This document shows positions 1-6,306 of a DNA stretch of 6,306 bases, in pieces. The stretch lies in the NCBI GenBank assembly GCA_016778825.1, contig JADHOU010000092.1:1-6306 (forward strand), written 5' to 3'. The stretch is from Candidatus Puniceispirillum sp. GTDB lineage: Bacteria; Pseudomonadota; Alphaproteobacteria; Puniceispirillales; Puniceispirillaceae. The translations under genes and the position numbers were made by a program. Numbering within the stretch: the stretch's first letter is position 1; the number at the start of each line of letters is the position of its first letter. The notes below the pieces were generated by a model, which searched no databases, was not told where the DNA came from, and saw only the letters and a list, made by a program, of their open reading frames with translations.

Positions 1-282
1 ATTCGCGAATCAGACGCCCGCGCCATCTTGGAAGAAGGCTGTCTTTCTATTCCCGACCAAACGGCCGATGTTGAACGGCCAGCCGAAGTTGAAGTGCGCT
101 ATCTTGATGAGGCTGGTGAGATGCAGTCACTTGTTGCTAATGGGCTGCTGGCGGCCTGTGTTCAGCATGAGATTGATCATTTGAATGGCGTGCTGTTTAT
201 CGATCATATTTCCCGCTTGAAACGTGATATGATTTTGCGTCGGGTCATGAAGGAAATGCGTCAAACGACATCGCGCAACTAA
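1..282 (+). CDS. def: Peptide deformylase, 3' part (5' end outside window)
   Basis: This is the C-terminal half of peptide deformylase, the metalloenzyme that removes the N-formyl group from the first methionine of new proteins in the cytoplasm. The frame is open from base 1, giving 93 visible residues. The family is usually about 165-190 residues, so roughly the first half, including the GxGLAAxQ motif, lies upstream. Two diagnostic motifs are visible. EGCLS is at visible residues 12-16, with Cys14 as a metal ligand. QHEIDH is at residues 55-60, with His56 and His60 as metal ligands and Glu57 as the catalytic acid/base. The tail LFIDHIS followed by a basic helix is typical. A TTG codon at base 28 is internal and should not be taken as the start. 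The gene ends 13 bases before fmt, the usual def-fmt pairing, and is probably co-transcribed with it. Identity is very secure. Confidence 0.96.
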   Translation: MRESDARAILEEGCLSIPDQTADVERPAEVEVRYLDEAGEMQSLVANGLLAACVQHEIDHLNGVLFIDHISRLKRDMILRRVMKEMRQTTSRN

Positions 283-284
283 CC

Positions 285-289
285 GGAGG
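285..289 (+). promoter_or_regulatory. Ribosome binding site of fmt
   Basis: A perfect GGAGG lies six bases before the ATG at 296, in the short def-fmt gap. It decides the fmt start. An out-of-frame ATG at 292 sits only two bases from the GGAGG, and the next in-frame ATG (Met10, base 323) has no comparable site. Confidence 0.8.
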
Positions 290-295
290 TCATGC

Positions 296-1333
296 ATGAC
301 CGCCTCGCATTCAGATGCTGAAATGGCCGATACGCCGCCCCAGAAAGGCGCAAAGCAGCGCATTGTCTTTATGGGCAGCCCAGCCTTTGCCATTCCGACG
401 CTTGATCATCTTGTTAAAACGCATGAGGTTTGCGCTGTCTACAGCCAGCCAGCCAAAAAATCGGGTCGTGGCATGAAAACAACGTCGGTGCCCGTTGCCG
501 CCTATGCTGATGCTGCGGGCCTGCCAATTTTTACCCCTGACAATTTAAAATCTGCCAAAATTCAGGCGCAACTTGCAAGCCATGATGCCGATTTATTCGT
601 TGTTGTTGCCTATGGTCTGTTATTGCCAGCAACTATTTTGGCCATTCCGCGGTTTGGCTGTTTGAATGGGCATGCATCTTTATTGCCACGGTGGCGTGGT
701 GCCGCGCCAATCCAGCGTGCCATCCAAGCCGGTGACAGCGAAACCGGCATTTCGGCAATGATCATGAAAACCGGACTTGATACCGGCCCGGTTGTTGGCG
801 TTCGTAAAACAGCAATCAACAAACATGATAATGCCGCCAGCCTGCATGACCGGTTGGCCGATCTGACCGCAGAATGTCTCGGTGTGGTGATTGATGGTGC
901 GCCAAATAGTTTGGCATCACCAATACCGCAAGCCAATGCCGGCATTATCTATGCTGCTAAAATCAGCTCGGCCGAGGCGATGATTGATTGGCAGCAACCT
1001 GCCAATGTTCTTGATTGTCATATCCGTGCTTTTGCACCCTATCCGGGCGCATGGTGTTTTGCGCCAAAAGGCCGATTACGCATTTTAGAGGCAAGCCCGA
1101 TGGCGATGCCAGCAGTGCCACAAACTGCAGCGCTAAAGACCGCGCCGGCTGGTAGCTTTCTTGGCAAGACTGCCGATGGCGCAATGATAATCGCTTGTGG
1201 GCAAGATGCGCTGAAAATCACAAAGGTACAACCGGCGGGAAAAACCAGCATGACGGCAAGTGATTTTCTGAATGGGGCAGCGATGGCGATTGGTGCGTTT
1301 TTGCATCCTGAAACCAGCCCAGAAAACATATGA
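296..1333 (+). CDS. fmt: Methionyl-tRNA formyltransferase
   Basis: Fmt transfers a formyl group from 10-formyl-tetrahydrofolate to initiator Met-tRNA, making the fMet-tRNA that starts bacterial translation. The protein has 345 residues. The Rossmann-like catalytic domain begins at RIVFMGSPAFA (residues 22-32). The folate-binding signature [12 protein letters not shown] is at 128-139. The expected catalytic triad is present: Asn124 and His126 just before the signature, and Asp162 in GLDTGPV. The C-terminal tRNA-binding domain starts near 230 with the IDW and FAPYPGAW motifs. The chosen start gives about 20 hydrophilic residues before the usual family N-terminus. It is kept because a perfect GGAGG lies six bases upstream. 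Family members are usually about 310-320 residues, and this extension accounts for much of the excess. The gene follows def by 13 bases and overlaps truA by four bases (ATGA), implying one transcript with translational coupling. Confidence 0.97.
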   Translation: MTASHSDAEMADTPPQKGAKQRIVFMGSPAFAIPTLDHLVKTHEVCAVYSQPAKKSGRGMKTTSVPVAAYADAAGLPIFTPDNLKSAKIQAQLASHDADLFVVVAYGLLLPATILAIPRFGCLNGHASLLPRWRGAAPIQRAIQAGDSETGISAMIMKTGLDTGPVVGVRKTAINKHDNAASLHDRLADLTAECLGVVIDGAPNSLASPIPQANAGIIYAAKISSAEAMIDWQQPANVLDCHIRAFAPYPGAWCFAPKGRLRILEASPMAMPAVPQTAALKTAPAGSFLGKTADGAMIIACGQDALKITKVQPAGKTSMTASDFLNGAAMAIGAFLHPETSPENI

Positions 1334-2094
1334 CGCGGCGTATTCTGATCACCATTGAGTATGATGGCGGCCCCTTTTCAGGATGGCAGCGTCAGGATAA
1401 TGCTGATTCGGTTCAAGCTCGGATTGAAGATGCCGCCGCAGCTTTTTTATTGGCACCAGTTACGGTTGCCGGAGCAGGGCGCACCGACTCAGGGGTTCAT
1501 GCCACCGCGCAGACAGCGCATCTTGACGTCCCCGATAAATTTACCGCCAACAGGGTGATGGAGGCACTGAACGCCCATCTTGTCAGAATGCCGATCAGCA
1601 TTCGACATGCGGTTGAGGTGCCAGCTGAATTTCATGCCCGATTCAGCGCCATTGGCAGGCGCTATTTATACCGGATTTTGCCGCGCCGCCAACCGCCAGC
1701 ACTTGATGCTGGACGGGTCTGGCATCACAAACACCCGCTTGATCCAATGGCGATGGCAAGCGCGGCCAAACATTTGCTTGGACGACATGACTTCACCAGC
1801 TTTCGGGCAAGCCAATGTCAGGCTGAATCACCCTTGCGGACGCTTGATCGTTTGGATGTTGAAAAGGTTGGTGATGAAATTCACATTCATGCCGAGGCAC
1901 GGTCATTCCTGCATCACCAAGTGCGCAATATCACTGGAACCTTGGCACTTGTTGGCACGGGGAAATGGTACGCTGATGATTTGAAAACTGCGCTTGCTGC
2001 CTGTGACCGCAGTGCGGCTGGTCCAACCGCCCCGCCCGAAGGCTTGTATCTTGTTGGTGTTGATTATCCGCCGATGGCTGGCAGTCGCGATTGA
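1330..2094 (+). CDS. truA: tRNA pseudouridine(38-40) synthase TruA
   Basis: TruA converts uridines 38, 39 and 40 in the tRNA anticodon stem-loop to pseudouridine, which supports accurate and efficient decoding. The 254-residue length is normal for the family. The N-terminal motif EYDGGPFSGWQRQ (10-22) is followed by the catalytic signature GRTDSGVHA (50-58), where Asp53 is the expected catalytic aspartate. The C-terminal half carries the RRYLYRI segment (110-116) and SFLHHQVRNITGTL, matching the conserved FLHHMVRN-type motif that helps form the active site. The start codon overlaps the fmt stop as ATGA, and no strong Shine-Dalgarno precedes it, so translation is probably coupled to fmt. The last 31 bases overlap the 3' end of a convergent membrane-protein gene. 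No terminator hairpin with a T-run was seen just downstream. Confidence 0.97.
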   Translation: MTRRILITIEYDGGPFSGWQRQDNADSVQARIEDAAAAFLLAPVTVAGAGRTDSGVHATAQTAHLDVPDKFTANRVMEALNAHLVRMPISIRHAVEVPAEFHARFSAIGRRYLYRILPRRQPPALDAGRVWHHKHPLDPMAMASAAKHLLGRHDFTSFRASQCQAESPLRTLDRLDVEKVGDEIHIHAEARSFLHHQVRNITGTLALVGTGKWYADDLKTALAACDRSAAGPTAPPEGLYLVGVDYPPMAGSRD

Positions 2095-2630
2095 AGCATA
2101 TAAAGAAGGCTGACATCGATCATGAATGACAGGGCGATGAATCCTGCCGCTACCAAGCCGCCCTTGCCAACGATATCGCGGCCAATGCGCCACAACCAAT
2201 AGCAGGTCCAGACCGCAACCGGCAAAATCGAAATCATCAGCGTTTGGTCACCGGTCATCACGGTCAGGCTTTGAACAATGCCGCCAAGAAGCTGTTGCAG
2301 ATTTTCGATCCATAAAAATGGCACGATAAACGGTAATAACTTATCTGGTCGGCCAAGCGCTTTTAATAACAGATTGATCAAAAGTACCAGCATGACAACG
2401 CCAATCAACTGTAAAAGCAGCGCTGCAAAAAATAGGTTTGGAGTCGCCTCAAGCCCGGGATAAATCGTAACCAAAAGCGTAAAGACAATCGATGCTGCAA
2501 TTGCCTGCCAAACCCCCGCTGCTGATGTGTCATAGCTGCCAATTGCTGGCTTTCGGCCAAGCATGACAAGCAATGTCACCCGAATCAGTACGAACAGGCT
2601 TGATGGTGATAGATTGGGCAATGATGCCAT
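2064..2630 (-). CDS. Uncharacterised multi-pass membrane protein (Yip1-like family suspected)
   Basis: This is a 188-residue, strongly hydrophobic protein of unknown function. A short amphipathic or hydrophobic helix lies at about residues 10-24. About five membrane helices follow, near 41-57, 66-90, 98-124, 130-149 and 157-180. No catalytic motif, cysteine cluster or signal peptidase site was seen. Charged residues are sparse and lie mostly in loops (for example GRPDK at 93-97 and RIGRD at 148-152). The overall shape resembles small bacterial YIP1-domain membrane proteins, but that is an impression of topology and not a motif match. The ATG follows the dapE stop with no gap (TAAATG), and a weak AAGGGTGA lies inside the dapE end, so translation is probably coupled to dapE. 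The position suggests membership of the dapD-dapE transcript; a role in lysine or cell-wall metabolism is only inference. Its 3' end overlaps convergent truA by 31 bases. Confidence 0.82.
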   Translation of the reverse strand: MASLPNLSPSSLFVLIRVTLLVMLGRKPAIGSYDTSAAGVWQAIAASIVFTLLVTIYPGLEATPNLFFAALLLQLIGVVMLVLLINLLLKALGRPDKLLPFIVPFLWIENLQQLLGGIVQSLTVMTGDQTLMISILPVAVWTCYWLWRIGRDIVGKGGLVAAGFIALSFMIDVSLLYMLQSRLPAIGG

Positions 2631-3773
2631 TTAAGATTCACCCTTAAAAAAACGAACCAGCATTTCATGATAGATTTTTGCAAGCTGGTCGATGTCAGCT
2701 GCGTCAACATGCTCATCGACTTGATGCATGGTTTGACCAACAAGGCCAAATTCGGCAACGGGACAGATATTTGTGATAAAGCGCGCATCCGATGTGCCGC
2801 CACTTGTTGACAGAACTGGCTTTTGCCCTGTGACCGATTCAATCGCTGTCTGCATTAATGCAGTAAAGCTGCCGACAGGCGTTACAAAGGGCTGTGCCGA
2901 GGCACGCCATGTCGCTGCCCATTCGCCGCCAACACGGTTGAAATGCTCTTCCAGCCAGCCAATTAAATCATCTGATTTATGTTCAGTGTTAAACCGGATA
3001 TTGAACTTGGCCGATACGGATGCGGGAATGACATTGCCAGCCTCATTGCCAGTATCAATGCTTGTCACATTCGCGGTTGACGGGTCAAAATAATCATTGC
3101 CGCCATCAAGCGCGGTGCCATTCACCGGTGCCAACATTGCGATCAGCCGGGTAATCGGGTTATCGGCCAGATGCGGATAGGCAACATGGCCTTGCACCCC
3201 ATCAACGCGTAATTGGCAGGACAGGCTGCCACGGCGGCCATTTTTAATCACATCGCCAAGACGTGATGGATTGGTTGGCTCACCGACAACGCACACATCT
3301 GGCACCTGATCATTTGCCTGTAACCATTCAACCACCTTAACCGTGCCAAAATCAGCATCGCCTTCTTCATCACCGGTGATGATAAAGCTGATTGATCCGG
3401 TATCATCGGTACCGTTAAGGGCGGATACGGCGGCAACAAAAGCGGCGATGCCGCCTTTCATATCAGCCGCACCACGGCCATATAATTTGCCATCAACAAG
3501 CATGCCGCCAAAAGGATCATGCTGCCATTGCGCGGCATCACCAACTGGCACAACATCAGTATGCCCCGCAAAGGCGAAATGAGGTCCACCTGTCCCACGG
3601 CGTGCAAACAGATTATCAATCCGCTTTTCCCCAGTGCCAAAAGGTAATCTTGTGCAGTCAAAACCGAGCTTGGTGAATTCATCTTGCAACAGATCAAGCG
3701 CCCCGCCTTCAATCGGTGTTACCGAAGGGCAGCGCACAAGTCTTTGTGCAAGTTGAACCGCATAGGATGGCAT
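2631..3773 (-). CDS. dapE: Succinyl-diaminopimelate desuccinylase
   Basis: DapE hydrolyses N-succinyl-LL-2,6-diaminopimelate to succinate and LL-diaminopimelate, the step leading to meso-diaminopimelate for peptidoglycan and to lysine. It is a cytoplasmic di-zinc M20 peptidase-family enzyme. The 380 residues match the usual length of about 375-380. All expected metal and catalytic positions are visible: His71 and Asp73 in GHTDVVP, the bridging Asp104 in GAADMKGG, the general base Glu136 with ligand Glu137 in GDEEGDA, Glu165 in GEPT, and His350 in GQTMHQVDE. His196 in GHVAYP lies in the lid/dimerisation domain (about 180-290) and matches the residue that reaches across the dimer in characterised DapE. 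The gene starts four bases after the dapD stop, with a modest GAGAG nine bases upstream. It is followed with no gap by a membrane-protein gene. Full conservation argues for dapE over other M20 amidohydrolases such as argE. Confidence 0.96.
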   Translation of the reverse strand: MPSYAVQLAQRLVRCPSVTPIEGGALDLLQDEFTKLGFDCTRLPFGTGEKRIDNLFARRGTGGPHFAFAGHTDVVPVGDAAQWQHDPFGGMLVDGKLYGRGAADMKGGIAAFVAAVSALNGTDDTGSISFIITGDEEGDADFGTVKVVEWLQANDQVPDVCVVGEPTNPSRLGDVIKNGRRGSLSCQLRVDGVQGHVAYPHLADNPITRLIAMLAPVNGTALDGGNDYFDPSTANVTSIDTGNEAGNVIPASVSAKFNIRFNTEHKSDDLIGWLEEHFNRVGGEWAATWRASAQPFVTPVGSFTALMQTAIESVTGQKPVLSTSGGTSDARFITNICPVAEFGLVGQTMHQVDEHVDAADIDQLAKIYHEMLVRFFKGES

Positions 3774-3777
3774 GATT

Positions 3778-4638
3778 TTAATCTCTCAAAAGATCATTTA
3801 CAGATGTTTTTGAACGGGTCTTTTCGTCAACTTTTTTGATGATTACGGCGCAATATAGCGACGGGCCAGGTGATCCATCGGCCAATGGCTTGCCGGGAAG
3901 GCTGCCAGGCACAACAACTGAATAGGCTGGTACGCGGCCAATATGCACTTCACCGGTTACCCGATCGACAATTTTAGTCGAAGCGCCAATAAACACACCC
4001 ATCGACAAAACCGCACCGGTTTCAACAACCACACCTTCAACAACTTCTGAACGGGCACCGATAAAGCAATCATCTTCAATGATAACTGGTCCAGCCTGCA
4101 ATGGTTCCAAGACCCCGCCAATTCCAGCCCCGCCTGACAGATGTACATTCTTGCCAATCTGCGCGCATGATCCAACCGTTGCCCATGTATCAACCATTGT
4201 TCCGCTGCCAACATAGGCACCAAGATTCACAAAGCTTGGCATCAAGACGGCATTTGGTGCGATAAAGGCAGAATGACGAACAATAGAGCCCGGCACGGCG
4301 CGGAAACCGGCTTCGCGGAAACGCGCTTCATCCCAGCCGCTAAATTTTGGTGGCACCTTGTCCCACCAAACAGATTCGCCAGCACCTTCAAAGATGGTTC
4401 CGCTTGGGATGGTTTGCATGTCATTTAGACGGAATGATAAAAGCACTGCTTTCTTCAGCCATTGATTCACCGTCCATTGGTGATCGCCAGCTGGCTCGGC
4501 GACACGCGCCGTTCCGGAATCAAGCAAAGCAAGCGCAGCTGCAACAGCGTCACGAACTGCCCCTGTGGTCGAGGCATTTACCGCATCACGATTGTCCCAT
4601 GCGGCGTTGATTTCGGTTTCAAGTTGCGCCAAATCCAT
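3778..4638 (-). CDS. dapD: 2,3,4,5-tetrahydropyridine-2,6-dicarboxylate N-succinyltransferase
   Basis: DapD transfers a succinyl group from succinyl-CoA to tetrahydrodipicolinate (forming N-succinyl-2-amino-6-ketopimelate), the committed step of the succinylase route to diaminopimelate and lysine. The protein has 286 residues, slightly longer than the E. coli enzyme (274). An N-terminal helical domain (about 1-100) is followed by a left-handed beta-helix of hexapeptide repeats (about 115-245), seen in runs such as [15 protein letters not shown] and [14 protein letters not shown]-terminal tail carries [10 protein letters not shown]. Asp150 (in MVDTW) and Glu198 (in GARSEVVEG) are 48 residues apart, the same spacing as the Asp/Glu pair reported as catalytically important in the mycobacterial enzyme. 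The start has a strong AAGGAG seven bases upstream, and a likely promoter lies in the preceding 102-base gap. dapE follows after four bases, so the next desuccinylation-branch enzyme is made from the same transcript. Confidence 0.97.
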   Translation of the reverse strand: MDLAQLETEINAAWDNRDAVNASTTGAVRDAVAAALALLDSGTARVAEPAGDHQWTVNQWLKKAVLLSFRLNDMQTIPSGTIFEGAGESVWWDKVPPKFSGWDEARFREAGFRAVPGSIVRHSAFIAPNAVLMPSFVNLGAYVGSGTMVDTWATVGSCAQIGKNVHLSGGAGIGGVLEPLQAGPVIIEDDCFIGARSEVVEGVVVETGAVLSMGVFIGASTKIVDRVTGEVHIGRVPAYSVVVPGSLPGKPLADGSPGPSLYCAVIIKKVDEKTRSKTSVNDLLRD

Positions 4639-4645
4639 GCTTTTT

Positions 4646-4651
4646 CTCCTT
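4646..4651 (-). promoter_or_regulatory. Ribosome binding site of dapD
   Basis: Read on the minus strand, a full AAGGAG lies seven bases before the dapD ATG. It is the strongest such site among the minus-strand genes. It confirms the dapD start and fits independent translation initiation here, rather than coupling to the distant upstream gene. Confidence 0.75.
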
Positions 4652-4682
4652 ATATTTGACAGGTGAATTGCCCGCCCTTGTC

Positions 4683-4711
4683 GTTATAGCGTTTACCGGC
4701 CTATGCGTCCA
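4683..4711 (-). promoter_or_regulatory. Putative sigma-70-type promoter of dapD
   Basis: On the minus strand a TGGACG element (4706-4711; four of six matches to TTGACA) is followed by exactly 17 bases and then TATAAC (4683-4688; five of six matches to TATAAT). Transcription would begin near 4676, leaving a leader of about 37 bases that holds the ribosome binding site. It lies in the only sizeable non-coding gap of the window (4639-4740). No operator palindrome, riboswitch-like fold or leader peptide was recognised there, so regulation cannot be read from the sequence. Confidence 0.45.
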
Positions 4712-4740
4712 TAATGCCGTCACTTCAGTATTTTTATTGA

Positions 4741-5427
4741 TCACCCAGCAAGGGCAAGCGAGCGCAAAAACCCCTTTAGGTCATCGGCTTTAAAATGCAC
4801 ATAAGCTTCATCCGAGCCGCGATTAGCCCATTCAATATCACTCGCCAGCCAAACCGTACGCATGCCAAGCGCGGCGGCAGGCTGTAGATTGGCGGCCATA
4901 TCTTCGATCATGACCGCACCATTCGGGTCAATGTTGGTCTGTTTTAAAAAACAATCAAAGGCATATTGATCCGGCTTGGGAATATAGTCGGCGGCAACAA
5001 TATCAAAAATCTGATCAAAATGATGGCGAACACCATAGGCCGATAGAATATTTTCCGCATGCGGGACTGTTCCGTTGGTGAAAATATGTTTCCGCCCGGG
5101 CAAAGCGCTTAACATGGAATCAAGCTCTTTGTCATGGTCAAGATCACTAACATCAATATCATGAACATAATCAAGATAGACTTTGGGCTGGATGTTTTCT
5201 TCGCTCATCATGCCGCGCATGGTGGTTCCATAGCGGTGAAATAAATCCTTTTGAATCACCCGCGCATCATCATCTGCAACATTATAATGCGCCGCAACAA
5301 ATTCGGTAATCCGAACTGATACACGGCGAAAAAGATTTGTTTTGGCCGGATAGATGGTGTTATCGAGATCAAAAATCCAGTCACCGATTGATTGGGTTGG
5401 AAAAGCAGCGGTCATAATTGTTATCAT
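4741..5427 (-). CDS. HAD-superfamily hydrolase, pyrimidine 5'-nucleotidase-like
   Basis: This is a predicted cytoplasmic phosphatase of 228 residues in the haloacid dehalogenase superfamily. Motif I is IFDLDNTIY, with nucleophile Asp20 and acid/base Asp22. A helical cap (about 30-100) follows. Motif II is HIFTNG with Thr117-Asn118, motif III is Lys151 in YIPKPDQYAF, and motif IV is Glu175-Asp176 in MIEDM. The PGRKHIFTNG stretch and cap sequence (DYVHDID) resemble the pyrimidine 5'-nucleotidase subfamily (yeast Sdt1/Phm8-like), so the annotated activity would be dephosphorylation of UMP/CMP-like nucleotides; the true substrate is unknown. Two starts are possible. The first ATG (5427) has AGGAAG almost touching it, while Met5 (5415) has the same site 13 bases away; neither spacing is ideal. 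The gene lies 20 bases after argB and 102 before dapD, between arginine and diaminopimelate genes, which hints at a shared operon but not a proven metabolic role. Confidence 0.9.
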   Translation of the reverse strand: MITIMTAAFPTQSIGDWIFDLDNTIYPAKTNLFRRVSVRITEFVAAHYNVADDDARVIQKDLFHRYGTTMRGMMSEENIQPKVYLDYVHDIDVSDLDHDKELDSMLSALPGRKHIFTNGTVPHAENILSAYGVRHHFDQIFDIVAADYIPKPDQYAFDCFLKQTNIDPNGAVMIEDMAANLQPAAALGMRTVWLASDIEWANRGSDEAYVHFKADDLKGFLRSLALAG

Positions 5428-5428
5428 T

Positions 5429-5434
5429 CTTCCT
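5429..5434 (-). promoter_or_regulatory. Ribosome binding site serving the HAD hydrolase
   Basis: AGGAAG on the minus strand lies in the 20-base argB-HAD gap. It is one base from the upstream ATG (5427) and 13 bases from the next in-frame ATG (5415). The spacing is short for the first and long for the second, so it supports translation of this gene without settling its start. Confidence 0.5.
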
Positions 5435-5447
5435 AATCAAAAATAGA

Positions 5448-6306
5448 TTAATCGGCGGTGATCATGGTTCCCATACCATGTTCGGTGAATAATTCTACAA
5501 GAAGTGCATGCGGTGCGCGGCCATCCATGATCACCGCGCCTTCAGCGCCGCCTTGAACAGCATCAATACAGGTTTTAACTTTTGGAATCATGCCGCCAGA
5601 AACCGTACCATCATGGATCAAAGCTTCGGCTTGGCCAATCGTCAGGCTGCTAATCAATTTGCCGTTCTTGTCCAAAACACCTGTTACATCGGTAAGCATT
5701 AACATGCGCGTCGCATTCAATGCCGCGGCAATGGCACCGGCTGCGGTATCGGCATTGATATTATAGGTCTTGCCATCTTCGCCGCTGCCAACCGGTGCAA
5801 CGACCGGAATCAAATGATGCTGCATCAGCGCATTTAATACAGTCACATCAACATGTGACGGCTCGCCGACAAAGCCAAGATCAACTGCTTGCTGAATCGC
5901 ACTGTCGCTGGCTTTTGCCACCGCCATCAATTTGCGTGCAGTAATCAGCCCGCCATCCTTGCCAGACACACCAACGGCGCGTCCCCCGGCACCAGCAATC
6001 GCGGCGACAAGCGCCTTGTTGATGCCGCCAGCAAGAACCATTTCAACAACCGAAATCGTGGCCTCATCGGTGACGCGCAGACCATCAATAAAGCTTGATT
6101 CGATTTGCAATTTTTTCAGCATTTCGCCAATTTGTGGTCCGCCGCCATGCACCACAACCGGTCTTGTGCCAACCTGATCCAGCAAAGCGATATCGGCGGC
6201 AAACGCATTCACATAATCAGCCTTGCCCATCGCATGGCCGCCAAATTTAATCAGGATGGTTTTGCCAGAATAGCGGCGCATAAACGGAAGCGCCTCGATA
6301 AGCATT
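5448..6306 (-). CDS. argB: Acetylglutamate kinase (N-terminus outside window)
   Basis: ArgB phosphorylates N-acetyl-L-glutamate with ATP, the second step of arginine synthesis, in the cytoplasm. 285 residues are visible from the ATG at 6305. Amino-acid-kinase landmarks are clear: catalytic Lys20 in IKFGGHAMG, the glycine-rich [10 protein letters not shown] (51-60), GLRVTD with Arg78 contacting substrate, NINAD (182-186), the nucleotide-site segment [12 protein letters not shown], and Lys242 in GGMIPKV. The ATG at 6305 is probably internal. Family proteins with the same [16 protein letters not shown] segment usually carry about 14-20 more residues before it, and only one base of the window remains, so the true start is beyond the edge. 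That segment forms the N-terminal helix typical of hexameric, arginine-inhibited kinases, so feedback inhibition by arginine is likely by inference. It is the first visible gene of the minus-strand cluster. Confidence 0.96.
   Translation of the reverse strand, partial: MLIEALPFMRRYSGKTILIKFGGHAMGKADYVNAFAADIALLDQVGTRPVVVHGGGPQIGEMLKKLQIESSFIDGLRVTDEATISVVEMVLAGGINKALVAAIAGAGGRAVGVSGKDGGLITARKLMAVAKASDSAIQQAVDLGFVGEPSHVDVTVLNALMQHHLIPVVAPVGSGEDGKTYNINADTAAGAIAAALNATRMLMLTDVTGVLDKNGKLISSLTIGQAEALIHDGTVSGGMIPKVKTCIDAVQGGAEGAVIMDGRAPHALLVELFTEHGMGTMITAD

Noticed and set aside
28..282. A complete short protein starting at the TTG at base 28
   Set aside because: The same frame is open to base 1, and the peptide begins in the middle of the deformylase EGCLS region, so it is an edge-truncated def and not a small gene.
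610..945. Minus-strand open frame of 111 codons inside fmt
   Set aside because: It lies wholly inside the conserved catalytic region of fmt, shows no recognisable domain and has low-complexity composition typical of an antisense shadow.
1580..1984. Plus-strand open frame of 134 codons in another frame of truA
   Set aside because: The truA frame holds all conserved motifs across this stretch. The alternative frame has no recognisable features.
2095..2160. Possible intrinsic terminator after truA
   Set aside because: Short AT-rich and palindromic bits (around ATCGAT) are present, but there is no GC-rich stem followed by a T-run.
4639..4740. Lysine riboswitch or attenuator leader upstream of dapD
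   Set aside because: The gap is about 100 bases and the predicted leader only about 37. That is far too short for a lysine riboswitch, and no leader peptide or paired stems were seen.
6303..6305. ATG at 6305 as the true argB start
   Set aside because: Homologues have about 14-20 residues before the [13 protein letters not shown] helix. Only one base of the window remains upstream, so this methionine is most likely internal.

Overview
The window looks like an ordinary chromosomal housekeeping segment of an alphaproteobacterium. The evidence is the gene order: def-fmt-truA on one strand faces argB-HAD phosphatase-dapD-dapE-small membrane protein on the other. From general knowledge, versions of this neighbourhood occur in many Alphaproteobacteria. 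The protein sequences also fit that class, and base composition looks close to balanced rather than the high GC of rhizobia. A marine lineage such as the SAR116/Puniceispirillum group is one possibility. That is an impression from composition and gene order only; it was not tested by a search.

Left part (1-2094, + strand): the 3' half of peptide deformylase (def), then methionyl-tRNA formyltransferase (fmt), then tRNA pseudouridine synthase A (truA). Def and Fmt are the two ends of the formyl-methionine cycle. Fmt formylates initiator Met-tRNA, and Def removes the formyl group from new proteins. TruA modifies the tRNA anticodon arm. The genes are tightly packed: 13 bases separate def from fmt, and fmt and truA overlap by 4 bases (ATGA). 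They are probably co-transcribed.

Right part (2064-6306, - strand, read from right to left): argB (arginine synthesis; its start lies beyond the window edge), a HAD hydrolase of the pyrimidine 5'-nucleotidase-like family, dapD and dapE (succinylase branch of the diaminopimelate/lysine pathway), and an uncharacterised five-helix membrane protein. Spacings are 20, 102, 4 and 0 bases. The 102-base gap before dapD carries a credible sigma-70-type promoter and a strong ribosome binding site, so dapD-dapE-membrane protein may have its own transcript inside a longer argB-led operon.

The two gene blocks converge and their coding ends overlap by 31 bases, with no obvious intrinsic terminator. There is no non-coding stretch over about 100 bases. 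I saw no RNA gene, mobile element, CRISPR array or long repeat. I did not find a new biological system. The least understood items are the membrane protein and the HAD phosphatase set between arginine and lysine genes.
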